NCBI RefSeq assembly: GCF_958450345.1
Contig: NC_088780.1
Span: 112,170,226-112,234,225 of the forward strand
Direction: 5' to 3'
Length of the DNA stretch: 64,000 nucleotides
Source: Calliphora vicina
Taxonomy: Eukaryota > Arthropoda > Insecta > Diptera > Calliphoridae
Positions 22,938 through 34,468 of this stretch are shown piece by piece (the first letter of the stretch is position 1; the number at the start of each line of letters is the position of its first letter). The notes beneath the pieces are model-generated. The model worked only from the letters and a program-made list of their open reading frames with translations. It searched no databases and was not told the origin of the DNA. The position numbers and the translations under genes were made by a program.

Positions 22938-24720
22938 TCAAGGTTTCTAAAACTGCTTCCCGTTTTTTGATCCCAGCTTTGGGATTTTAGAACATGTGGC
23001 CCAAAATTTTTATACTAAATAGGTCACATTCCGAAGGGCGTAGGGGCGACATACTCAAAAAATAGCACATTTTTTATACCAAAATATCCTTAGTAAATCT
23101 ACCTTACAGCAAAATGTAAAACTGTTATACATATGTTCTTAAAGAATGTTTATCTATATATATAAAAGTGAATGTGTGTCTGTATGTATGTTTATTATTA
23201 TTATTAGTTTGGGATCTATAGACGGCTAAGCGGCTGAACCAATTTGCTTGAAAGTTTTACAGTATATTTATGTATGTCTGGAAGGAGCTATAGGCTACTT
23301 TTTGTTTTGAAATTTTAAGGCGTGGTACCTGCCATACAAAGTTAATTTTAAAAATCAAATATTTAGGAATTTATAATACCTATAGTTCTCATATTTTGCA
23401 TGAACAATTCCACTGTTTGTTTAAATATTTGCGGCAAAAATGGGAGTAGTAGCCACAAAGGGCGTGGCACCTCCCATATGATGATTATTTAAAAAATCTA
23501 ATATATGGGATACAATAAGAGATAGAATCCATACATTTTGTACTGATATTCTACCATCAATTTTAATACTTAGGACAAGAATGGGCGGACTAAAATAGTG
23601 GGCGTTTCACCTCCCAAACATTCTAAATACTAAAATGCATATCTATCTGTATAATTGTAGTATGTAAAGCGTTCAAATTTTGTATGAACTACTTATTTAG
23701 GCCAAAAATGGGCAAAATAGCAATAGTGGGCGTGGCACATCCCAGATGTGATGAAAAGTTATATATAGGGACAGCTATAGCAACTATCAATATTAATATT
23801 TAGTACAGAAATGCGCGGACTACCAAAAATATTAAGTAAATGTTAAAATTTGTATGTATACATTTGAAACCCTTATATACATATATATAAAAGTCAATGT
23901 GTGTTTGTTTGTTTGTATGATTGTTTGCGTATTTGTAATGGCACTCGACTTACAGTAAGGCAATTAATGAACAATCTAATCGGAGCGACCTTTATAACTG
24001 GGAATTATAACTTCGGAAATGCCATTTGATTTTATTCGATTGCAGTTTCCTATTTGCTTAATATTTGCAATGATAATTGATAAAGCTCAACGTCAGTCTT
24101 TGCAAGTTTGCGGACTAAATCTAGAAAATCCATATTTTTCACATGAACAGAACTAATTTTAGATAGACTAAATATATTGTAAATCTTTACGGTACGGGTA
24201 GGTAGTTCTTAATAAAAAGAAGCCAAAAATCAACTATTTTTTTAATATTTAAATTGAAAATCATTTATTTTTGGATCCATAATTGATATTGCTCTGAAAT
24301 CGTTTGTATGTTATTAATAATTTAGTTGTCCAACCAAAAAAAAAAAGTCGATCAAAAGTCCAGCCTATATTTTTAAAAAAGCGGACCAAGGCATGGCAAA
24401 CTTCAATTTTGAAATGCTTATAACTCGGAAATTATATGAAATAAATAGCACAAACAAGCATGTTTTTTCAAGATCTAGCTGAGCGCTTTGCAAAAATATA
24501 AAAATCTTTGAAATCAGATGGGAAACAAACAAATTGCACGTGTTTAAAAATTTTACATGTCGAAGGTAACCTACTTTGAGCCTCCATAGCGCCCCTGGAT
24601 CATCTGTAATAAAAAATCCATTTTAATAACTTAAACTCGAATACTCCTTGGCTACGCCCATGTCAAATTTTATCCCGATCGGATTAGCCGTTTAGAAATG
24701 CCAGATTTATTTCCAAAAAA
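22938..24720 (+). repeat. Dispersed repeat (family E), copy 1, split by an insertion
   Basis: The 5' piece (22938-23089: CTTCCCGTTTTTTGATCCC, CCGAAGGGCGTAGGGGCGAC) and the 3' piece (about 24273-24720: CATAATTGATATTGCTCTGA, AAAGCGGACCAAGGCATGG, AAGCATGTT, GATCGGATTAGCCGTTTAG) are contiguous in the inverted copy at 49655-50162. The material between them (about 23090-24272) is therefore a later insertion. Confidence 0.6.
23153..24240 (+). mobile_element. Dispersed repeat (family D), inserted in family E
   Basis: It starts TATATATAAAAGTGAATGTG with a GTCTGTATGTATG run and carries GGGCGTGGCACCTCCC motifs (about 23460, 23605 and 23727). A second TATATATAAAAGTCAATGTG head at 23883 may begin another, partial copy. 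It is related to the inverted repeat at 17230-17990. No transposase was recognised. Confidence 0.5.
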
Positions 24721-24764
24721 AATTGATTTTGCCCCTCTGTGTGTAGAAAATAAAAATGATAAAT

Positions 24765-24850
24765 CTGTTAAGCTACGTTTCCGCATACACCGTAATCGGC
24801 ACCGAAAACGAAATTCCATACATTTGCACCGATAAAAAGTTCGTTTCAGA
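24765..24850 (-). repeat. Family L repeat fragment, inverted
   Basis: GTTTCCGCATACACCGTAAT is the reverse complement of sequence at about 1662-1685. Confidence 0.45.
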
Positions 24851-25033
24851 ACATCAGCTTTCAAAAAATCAAATATTTTTCGCTTGATTTGTTGAAAATT
24901 TATTTAAGAAATAGTGAAATGTCATAAAACATTCAAAGCCGTTTTAATTATGAGGCTGTTGCAGCAAATGAGCGATATATAGAATCTCCTCGTCGAGCAC
25001 TACAAAAACCAATCTATTATCTCTTATAGCTTA

Positions 25034-25713
25034 AGGTAGGATCACACGATTGCCGCAATGAACCAATTTAATACAAATTTTATTGTGCTGAATTGGGGCC
25101 CAATAAAGAAATTGTCCCAATCAAATTCTCTGCAGTCACATGATTGCTTCATTTTATATAAATTTGATTGTCGTAAATTGGCGCAAAGCGATTTAGTGGC
25201 AATAATTGTCGCATTTCAGTCACACGATTGTTCTAGTTTACGGCAACTCAGAGAAACAGCTGTTGTGCTAGATGTTAAATTTTGTTTTGTTTACATAAAT
25301 GTAAAACCAATCTATTTTTGAAAAAAATATTTGTTAAATAAAAAAAGAAAATTGCGTCGGCCTTAATTATCATATAAAAAAATTAATAAAGAAATGTTAA
25401 AAGATGCATGTGGGTCAGAGAGTGGCTCACAAAAACAATATTTCATTTACAAAAATTAATATTGGCGCTAATTGTCTTCTTTGATTGCCGCACTAGAACA
25501 CAATAAATATTGGTGTATTTTTAACTTTTTTATTGGTGCATGTTGCCTATCAAGCATTCACATGATTGCCGTACCAGGGTTGCATTTGATTGGGCCAAAT
25601 AAGCACAATATTGTTGTGGTTTGACATATGAGCCAATAAGTTGTGAAATCACACGATTGACGTATAAAATAGACCAATAATTGGTGCATTGCGGCAATCG
25701 TGTGATCCTACCT
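25034..25713. mobile_element. PIF/Harbinger-like non-autonomous element, 680 bp, TTA target duplication
   Basis: The ends AGGTAGGATCACACGATTGC... and ...GCAATCGTGTGATCCTACCT are inverted repeats of about 25 bp (continuing CGCAATG), flanked by TTA on both sides (25031-25033, 25714-25716). A 3-bp TTA/TWA duplication is typical of PIF/Harbinger. A TCACACGATTG-like motif is repeated internally (about 25135, 25219, 25558 and 25650). The 87- and 66-codon frames inside are translations of these repeats. Confidence 0.78.
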
Positions 25714-25739
25714 TTAGGAGATATTCGCATTTGAAAATT

Positions 25740-27300
25740 AAATTTTCAAAATTTTTACCAACCAGTATTTTTTTTAACATCGTGTCCAAATATTTCCCGA
25801 TTTTCTCCCTTTTTCGTTTATCAGACTAACAACGAATTTATGTATGTGTCAGGATAGGTTTGGTGAGTAAACGCACAAAATTTTAAAAATTAGAAATAGC
25901 TCTTTTTGCATGCGCAGCGAGGATATTCATCAGTTATTGCTTGAAAAAGTAAAAGTATTTCCGTAATCTATGAACTCTAACAAAACATTATTGCTACATG
26001 AGAAGCCCTGCATATTTGTATCACTGCATATTAATGGTATACATTATATAATTATGTATGTTTTTAAATTCGAAATAACCTTTCCCCTCCACCAATAGCA
26101 ACGTGATGATTAAAGACAACATTATTGTTATTTGAACACACTTCGTGTGAGTAATAAATATTTTGAAATTGATACAATGTACATTAAATATAAATTGGGG
26201 ATTGATAAATCAAAGATACAAATAAGCATTTGAAGAAAATCAAAATTAGGACAAATTTATTTGCATTTGTTTAAATAAAATAGACAACATGAAAAAAAAA
26301 AACAAATTTATTCAATATGTTAAAGCAATAATTTAAACTAAAACAATTTTAAGTTTTCAACAATATTTCTATATAAAATCAATAATTTAACATGAATTTC
26401 TAAACGCCTCGTAGAAAATATGTAATATTGTTTACAATACTACTATACTATTAACTATGATATATATTTGACAGCTGTCAAAACTTAATTTCTCATTATA
26501 CCAATAAATCGGTGTTTTTGTTTTCAATTTAAATGTCTCGTTACTTATACACAATATGTCAGTTAAGAAAGGTAATAATTGAAAAAAGAGAAATTATTAT
26601 TATAAATATTTAACAAATTGTTGATGAACAATGAAATTTAATAACAAAAACATAATATATTCGACAAAACTACTTACACCTCTATAAACTACTACTTCGT
26701 CAATCTGTTAGATAAATGCCATAGTGGTCGGTTACTGGGTTTGGTCTCTTCGCTTAATATGACAAAAAGACATCTAGTTTTATATTACTTACACTTAAAT
26801 ATTTAAATACCCTTAGACAACTTTAAATAATGCATAGTCAATTATGTTTTGGAAATACTTTTTTCTGTTGGAGCGGCAATATATATGTATTATACACTTA
26901 AATGTGTAAAATGCTGACTATTATTATTGATCTTAAAAATTATACATGCAGTATTAATCATGTAATACAATTAATGTTAAGTAATTTTTAATCACTTTAT
27001 CTTCTTATTTGTTTGTGAAAATTGCAAAATTGTATTTCATAAGTTTTTTTTGGAGGTGGTAAACAACATCATAGCATTGAATATGTATGAAAATCCGGGG
27101 CCATATTTAAAATCACAATTAATTTTATGTACCTATTGTTGCAATTCCGCCCACTTGTTCACCAATACAATGTCAAGTGAACCTACTTTTAAAATCGATG
27201 TCTTCCGATCGGGATGAAATTTGCGCCAAGGTTATTCCTATTGCATAGTAATTCAGACACAATATTTCAATAAGATCGGTCAAGAACAGTCTCAGTTAGA
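25740..27300. other. Intergenic, no gene seen
   Basis: Very AT-rich and apparently unique. No domain-bearing reading frame. Confidence 0.35.
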
Positions 27301-27349
27301 GGGGGTAAAAATTTGACATTTTGGCCAAATTGCTGGTTTTTTTTCATCG

Positions 27350-27915
27350 ATGTAACTTATTACCTATCTATAATTTCTATTTCGGATCGATATAGCCATG
27401 TCCGTCTGTCCGTCTGTGTGTTGAAATCAACTTTCCGAAGCCCCCAAATAACTTACATACACGATTCATACATAAATATCTCCGAAATTCTTCCGGCTCG
27501 GTCGCTATTTAAAATCGAGAAAATCGGTCCACAAATGGCTGAGATATAAGGAAAAAATTAGGACAATCTCGATTTTTGACCTATATCTGGATTACTAAGT
27601 CATTAATATAGATAATATGGATATCTAATGATAGATATTTCAAAGACCTTGGAAACGACGTATAAGACCATAGTACGTACATCAATGGGACATGGGTCAA
27701 AATCGGAAAAAAATATTTTTTAACCTGAATTTTTTTTTCATCAAAGATTTTTTTTTGTCATAAATTCTTTTTCCAAAAAAATTAATTAAAGAAATTTAAA
27801 AAAAAAAAATTGAAAAAACTTTTTTTAAAAAAAATTAAAAAACATTTTGGAAAAAAAAAAATTTGATTTTGTTTAAATAAAAATATTTAAAAAAAAAATA
27901 TTTTGAAGTATATAC
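27350..27915 (-). mobile_element. INE-1/mini-me-like repeat (family A), inverted, truncated
   Basis: It contains CCATGTCCGTCTGTCCGTC, CTTCCGAAGCCCCCAAATAA, CCGGCTCGGTCGCTATTTAAA and the A/T homopolymer block in the inverse order of the + copies. It stops after TTTGAAGTATA, so the family head with the short palindrome is missing, and the GGGTATAAAAA end is also absent. Confidence 0.65.
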
Positions 27916-27969
27916 ACTTTTTGAAAGTTATTGATTTTCGACAAAAATACTCTTAAAGGAAAAGACTTA

Positions 27970-28098
27970 TGTGTTGTTTTTCTATAGCGAATGAGCGTTT
28001 TGAGTGGACGTTTTACATGTATTTTGTTGTTGTTACAATAACAAAACACATGTTAAATTTTCACTCAAAGTACTCGTTCGCTATAGAAAAACAGCACA
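27970..28098. repeat. 129-bp imperfect palindrome
   Basis: TGTTTTTCTATAGCGAATGAG and TTTTGAGTGG...ACATGT...TTTTGTTGTT pair with AACAAAACACATGTTAAA, CACTCAAA and CTCGTTCGCTATAGAAAAACA. A related sequence without the full palindrome occurs at about 5985-6070. It is likely a hairpin MITE. Confidence 0.6.
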
Positions 28099-29233
28099 TT
28101 AAGCTATCTTTTGAACAAAAAAAAGTCAAAAAAGTTTTTGATTTTCCCAAAAAATTCAAAAATTTTATGTGTTGAGTTACAAAACATAGATAGATATCAA
28201 ACTCGCATCCCACAAAGCGACCAACGAGCTCTTTTAGGAAATGATATAAGCTTTCTTTTGAGAAAAAAGGCCAATTTTTCTCAAAAGTAGAAGGTTTCTA
28301 GCAATTAAAAAGTTGTCATCTAACTGGTATAAAATGCCATTCAAATTACTGCTATGACTATTCAGACAATCGAACCGCTCTTGAGACCTTGGAATTCTCG
28401 TTTCTGAAAATGAAAACGGCCCTTGACTGCCGTTTATCTCTTAAAATAGATGAATCACAAAACTATACAAGCAACTGTGACCCGATATGCTAAATAACTC
28501 AATACTGGTTCCTATGATAGGGCGTCATATTTACAAACTTGAACTTTAACCTTTGCAGTAAAATAGTATTACACGTTTTTGGTAAGATTTACAGAATACA
28601 TACAATATATGTATCTATTGTAATATGGTGCAGAATACTCTAAAATAATTTTAGTACTTGAACAAAACAATAAAACAAAATTACAAACAATGATGCGAAA
28701 TCCTAGTCCATAAAGATTTTCTAATAGTGATAAATTTGTGTTTAAATAGAAACGCAAGTTTCGGCAGTACATAATGAGCAAAATTAGTAGATTACAAGCC
28801 GTTCATAGAAATGGGGAATACTTTGCAGCGAATTTTGCGTAAATATCTTAGTTTAAGCCGCAACATCGATAAATAAGTTTCTCTCTTATTATTCAATTCA
28901 TTTAAACAACTTTATTAAAATATTCCATATTTTTAATAAAATGTTCTTTTAATTAACTGCTCATAAGAATATTTATAACGGTTTTTTAAAGAAAGCTATT
29001 TTATGAATTTTTATTACTCTGCTCTTCAATTACTAAACGAGTAAAAAATATTTGAAAACCAAATAAACAAATAAAAAGCATTGTTTGAAAAAACTTTTTC
29101 GTTAAATTAACCATTGGTCAAGCACTTGATTTAAACTGAAAATAAAAGTGGTTTAATTGATGCTTTAAAATGAAATAACTAAATAAACAACTAAACCTTA
29201 CATTTCACTTTAAATTTTTTACAATGAAACTAG
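28099..29233. other. Intergenic, no gene seen
   Basis: No bounded repeat or coding region was recognised. Confidence 0.3.
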
Positions 29234-29840
29234 TAATAGAGCTATATTCGGCTGTGCCGAATCTTATATACCCTTCACCAAATTATACTTTAAAACAATT
29301 TTTTTTAAATATTTTTAGGTTAACAAAATTAATTTTTTTTAATTTTTTTGGAAAAAGATTTTTCCATTTTTTTAAAATTTTTTTTTTTAATTTTTAAAAA
29401 GTAATTTATAAATTTATAAAGAATTTTTTGTGATGAAAAAAAATTCAAGTTAAAAAATATTTTTCCCGATTTGACCCATTGTAGGTCCATATACATCATT
29501 GCAATGGACTTAGAAATCTATCATTAGATATATATATTGTCAACATTAATGACTTAGTAATCCAGATATAGATTAAAAATAGGCCGAAAATCGAGGTGTC
29601 CCGGTTTTTTCCTTATATCTCAGCCATTTGTGGGCCGATTTTGTCGATATATTAATGTATGAATCATGTATGTAAGGCGCTACGGAAACAGACAGACGGA
29701 CGGACATGGCTATATCGACTTCGCTATCTATAACGATCCAGAATATATATACTTTGTGGGGTCGCAAATGAAAAATGTAAAAATTACAAACGGAATGACA
29801 AATTTATATACCATGAGTGTCATGGTGAAGGGTATAAAAA
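29234..29840 (+). mobile_element. INE-1/mini-me-like repeat (family A)
   Basis: It has the AGAGCTATATTCGGCTGTGC head, the A/T-rich block, the CAGACAGACGGACGGACATG block and the GAAGGGTATAAAAA end. The middle part is shortened relative to the 31221 copy. Confidence 0.68.
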
Positions 29841-31220
29841 ACTATTTAAAGACTTTGTCTATGAAGGAATTAATAATTTAAAGCCAACAACAGCACCGAA
29901 TAAAAAATATTTCTTTCAGTTTTTTTTTTTGGTTTTTGTTTAAGAATTAACGATGCATGCCATGACAACATTGTTGATTTGATGATGGCATGGTGTTGGG
30001 CCTGGACTAACTCTTCTTCAGCATAATGGTACAGAAAAACGTGTTTTAACTCTTAACTGAACATGTGTGTATTTTTGGTTTTTGTAATTTTTGGAGTTTA
30101 CTATTATTCGGTTAGTGGGTTAACTACACCATACACTTGTCTTCTTTTAAAGGTACACACAGGTAAAATGAAATGACATTACATACATATGTATATGATT
30201 TGTATTGTATGTTGTTAAGCGTACTATAGTACAATAATATTTATTTACGTCTGACATGACAGACATGTCGCATAAAATATCATCATACTGTGATAAATAT
30301 AGAAAAATAACAAATTGCGCACATGACATAAAAATTAATAAAACAATATATTTTATTGAATAATTTTATATATTGTGACTCACAGGCTGTAGTTTCATTA
30401 ATGGTTTCCAAATACATAACTCGCAGTAATTTGCTTCATCTTGTAGTTTTCTCCGATGTTTGGTAATGCAGTGGACAAAAATACATTACAAAATTGGAAG
30501 ATTCTATAAATTTTCAGTTTGTTGTTGAATTTAAATCCCTAGATTTGACCAGCCGAAAAGAAAAGATATACATATTATACATAAACCTTTAAGAAATTTT
30601 GTCCTCTTTTAAAAAATGTACATAATTTTTAAGATTTAAAAAAATTATAGAAGAGTTTTTTCAAAAATATGGGAAGTAAAAATGGTAGCTATAATGAAAA
30701 AAAATGCAATAAAAGTTTTGTTTATACATACATACATCGTTTAATACACGTATTAGAAACTTTCGATCCAAATAAAAACATTTTGTGAATTGTTAACGAC
30801 AACCCCACAATTCTCCAAAAAAATTTCAAAAATCCAAAACTACTACGACTATGAAATTCCTTTGCACGATATTGAAGAATATATTGGGACATACAAAACA
30901 AGTCTTAATTTTTTGAAAGCAGGTCTACTTGGGAAGGCTCTGAACCACGCAATAATACGAATACATTATTTATCTTTTTCTTATTTTCCGTATAATTTAA
31001 AATTAATGTATGTACTTTTTTCGAAAAAAAAATGACGAGAAACAACTTTTATATTTTTTTTAAGTTGAATGCACATAAATTTTGACTCAGTAGAGAGTTT
31101 TAAATAATTCTTTATAGCGATTATTAATAAATTTGTTGTTAATTCCAAAAAATATATTTCAAGAAAATCGGGAAGAATTGGATCCGTTATTAGCGTAAAA
31201 GCAGACCAAGATAGGTAAAA
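29841..31220. other. Intergenic, no gene seen
   Basis: Mostly unique AT-rich DNA. The 81-codon frame at 30790-31035 shows no recognised domain and no splice or promoter context. Confidence 0.3.
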
Positions 31221-32103
31221 ACAAGTAAGAGAGCTATATTCGGCTGTGCCGAATCTTAGATACCCTTCACCAAATTATACTTAAAAATTATTTTTTTAAA
31301 TATTTTTAGGTAAACAAAATTAATTTTTTTTTCGAAATTTTTTCTTTTCGAAAATGTTTTTTGTTGTTTTTTTAAAAAAATTTTTTGGAATTTTTTTTTA
31401 AATTTTTTTTTGGAAAAATAATTAATGAAAAAAAAAATTTTTTATGAAAAAAAATTCGAGTTAAAAAATATTTTTCCCGATTTTGACCCATTGTAGGTCC
31501 CCATGAAACCCCCCAAGGTCTAAAATCCTATCATTTATCATTTTCGTCTTTTATCCAAAATTATTTTTATTTTATATTATTTATTATTTTCAATAACCTA
31601 CACAGAGAAAACAGATTCGTGATAGCTACTGAATTTATTGCCAATCGAATGATTCTACCTTAGTGACCGAATTTTACAGTTGTGACTACACAATTTTAGA
31701 AGTGGTAACAAAAGTTTGGATGCTTTAATCGAAATTCTTCTTTGTCTGTTGAAAGAACCGACAAATTATATGTGTACCACCGAATCATTCGATTGGCAAC
31801 AAATTCGGTTGCTATCACGAATCTGTACTCTCTGTGTAGCTCATTGGCCATAATCGGTTATAAATTTCTACTTCTACGGAAGAATTCCCGATGTATGAAT
31901 CATGTATGTAAGTTATTTAGAGGCTACGGAAAGTTGATTTCAACATACAGATGGACATACGAACATGGCTATATCGACTTCGCTATCTATAACGATCCAG
32001 AATGTATATACTTTGTGGGGTCGCAAATGAAAAATGAAGAAATTACAAACGGAATGACAAACTTATAAATACCCTTGCCACTCATGGCGAAGGGTATAAA
32101 AAT
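31221..32103 (+). mobile_element. INE-1/mini-me-like repeat (family A) carrying a family C MITE
   Basis: The ACAAGTAAGAGAGCTATATT head, A/T block and CCGATTTTGACCCATTGTAG stand left of the MITE. GGAAGAATTCCCGATGTATG, GATCCAGAATGTATATAC and the AAGGGTATAAAAA end stand to its right. The family order is preserved around the insertion. Confidence 0.65.
31601..31836 (-). mobile_element. TA-flanked MITE (family C), 236-bp copy inside family A
   Basis: The termini CACAGAGAAAACAGATTCGT... and ...ACGAATCTGTACTCTCTGTG have TA on both sides (31599-31600, 31837-31838). The interior order is inverted relative to 22084-22321 (the TAGTGACCGAATTTTACAG segment is on the left here). Confidence 0.78.
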
Positions 32104-32264
32104 AAAATTTTACTTTTCAAATGCGAAAAACACGTAAACTATAATAGATAGTATATAGCTAAAGCAATTTTAGATGTAGATCAGAGGTTCGCAAAAATAA
32201 ATCCTCTCACCAATACACTTACTCTCACCAACACATTCAATTCTTTATTTTATTCAGTGCACCT

Positions 32265-33766
32265 CAGTGTTGCCACCAAGAAAATTATAAACTACACATC
32301 CTCATACCTAAATTACACATACGAGAAAAAATTACACATGTAAATAAATTTTCGTGATTTCAATAGGAGAAATTGTCTAAAATTGTCATGAATATAAAAG
32401 GTTTTTCACAGTTTGGACCAAATACGATCACTTTATTGTCAATGTACAATTTTCACTTGCGGTGATTTTAATTTATCCAGGAATTGGATATATTAGGGTA
32501 TTAAAAGAAGGTTAGCAATCTCTTTTTTTAATGAACTTTTCTAATTTAATGAATTCTTGAGATCAGTCAAATATGTCAATCCCAAATACGCTTTTAACAA
32601 TATTAATCAATGTTCATTCGGAGATTATTCCATTGGAAATTGTTACATTTGTATTAAAAATTTAACAATATTTTAAAAATAGCACACTGTTTGCTTTCGA
32701 ATTTGAATTTATTCCTATTTTATATAAAGTGCTTTGAAATCAGTTTTATTTTCAGTTTCAAAGATAAATATTTTTTAGTATTTGTTTAAAAATTATAGCT
32801 CTGACCATTTTCCTTCACAGTAAATACTTTACCAGTAAAATCTTGTAACGTTTATATTTTTAAAATTTGTAGTTATAAATTTGAAATAAAGCTTCCAAAA
32901 TAGTAAATAGTAAGTCAATTTTATTGTTTATTATTTAAAACACACACCAGGAACCAGACAGACAATAGCATAAACACAAAACAGTTCTTACGGGTAAAAA
33001 AATAACTAGTAACAATTTGTAAAAAAAATTTTCTCACACAAATTCCTAAGTTCTTGTTTTTTTCTGTTAAGATTGGCTAACGTTACACCGAAATAACTGC
33101 AATTACCGTTACCGATATAATAGTTTATATCGTTATCTGTAAATACCGCTACCCTTATTCTATAAACAATTTAAAATTATAAAAATACAAATTTTCGATT
33201 TGGGGTTATCTTGAAAATTAACGTTTTTCCAATAACAATTTTTAATAACTTGTAAAAATGTATAGTTGTTATTGAATACTATTTGTTGTTTTATATTTTT
33301 TTCATGTTGGAATTAAAAGTCTTTAATATAAACCAAAATTTAGTTTCTATTACCAATATTACGCAAACAAAACTATCACAAACGGCGAAATGTCCACTTG
33401 GAAAACCAAACGTAGCAATCTCCAAATTACTTATCGTATTTTTCTGCAAACCTTAATGTTAATTTAGTTCAAACTAGATTCATATCTTCATACATATAAT
33501 TCCATTATACTGAGTATAGGATAGTAGCTATTCCCTCATATAAAAGTACATATTTATTTCAGTCGGTTTTGAAATCTGAACAATCCATAATTCATTCAAT
33601 TAAAATCCAAAATATAGATAAAAGACATACATTGACAATTTATTTTGGATATAATTGGAATTTAAAATTACACATGAATTACACATTCACTCAATTACAC
33701 ATGGGCTACACATCCAAGTTAAAATTACACACAATATGTGTAATTACACATGAAGTGGCAACACTG
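32265..33766. mobile_element. hAT-superfamily non-autonomous element, 1502 bp, 8-bp target duplication
   Basis: CAGTGTTGCCAC... and ...GTGGCAACACTG are perfect 12-bp inverted ends, flanked by exact direct repeats GTGCACCT (32257-32264 and 33767-33774). About ten copies of a TTACACAT motif cluster in the two subterminal zones (32293-32345 and 33665-33755), typical of transposase-binding sites in hAT elements. No transposase frame was found, so it depends on an autonomous relative. Confidence 0.85.
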
Positions 33767-33774
33767 GTGCACCT

Positions 33775-34072
33775 ACAAACACACAAATACAAAAACTGAA
33801 AAAATAAAGAAAAAGTCATACACCAGTGCTCATGCGTATTCCTAGTTGTCTCGTTGAGTGGACAACGACTACTAAAATGTATGAGCATAAGAATACGTGT
33901 GATTTTATTTTCTACAATTGTGGTAGATTTATTTTCTACAAGTGTGTGGATTACTGATGTAGATCTCGTCTAGTAGATGCCATATATATAAAGGTCTTTC
34001 AAATCGGATCGCAAACAAATCGGTTCCCCCTTGGTGTTATAAGCCCAAAATCAAAACTTAAACGCAACTCTG
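33775..34072. other. Intergenic, no gene seen
   Basis: Short interval between the hAT target duplication and the transposase remnant, with no feature recognised. Confidence 0.3.
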
Positions 34073-34468
34073 GGAGTGGTTGATCGTGCTAGTTATGATA
34101 GTCCATGCAGCTGGCGAACTCCCAGAGCTATTAAAGCTCTGGAGATCCGTTTTGAAAGAAATTCATTCCGAAAGGCGGGGGAAATGAATATATCAAAGAC
34201 TTCGAGCTTAAAAAATATTTATCACATCTACTTCGGCGGCACTGAAGCAGAAACGCAAGCAAAAATCAAAAGCACCGTTTCGTCAGTACACAAGTAACGC
34301 CTATAGAAGAATTCCGTTTACAAATGAGAAAATTCTCACAGCCAAAACGAAAGAGTCTATCTATGTCACGTCGTCTCGGCAAACATCGGAAGTGGTTCCT
34401 ATAGGGTTGCTGCTTCCATATGATGAGTTAACAAAGATCGATTTTTGTGAAAAAGGAGTAAAAATATA
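34073..34468 (+). pseudogene. Degraded Tc1/mariner-superfamily transposase fragment
   Basis: The first frame (34076-34297) has RFERNSFRKAGEMNIS, like the helix-turn-helix of mariner-type transposases (R-R-N-P-x-x-S-x-x-K-M-A-x-x-L-x-I-S). A second frame about 20 nt further on reads FTNEKILTA...and FCEKGVK, like the catalytic FTDEKxF and the later HFxEKGVKVN segments. The catalytic Asp position appears as Asn. The two parts are in different frames and contain a stop between them, so it is inactive. No terminal repeats were located. Confidence 0.5.

Noticed and set aside
25058..25321. 87-codon frame
   Set aside because: It lies within the Harbinger-like element and reads its terminal-type repeats.
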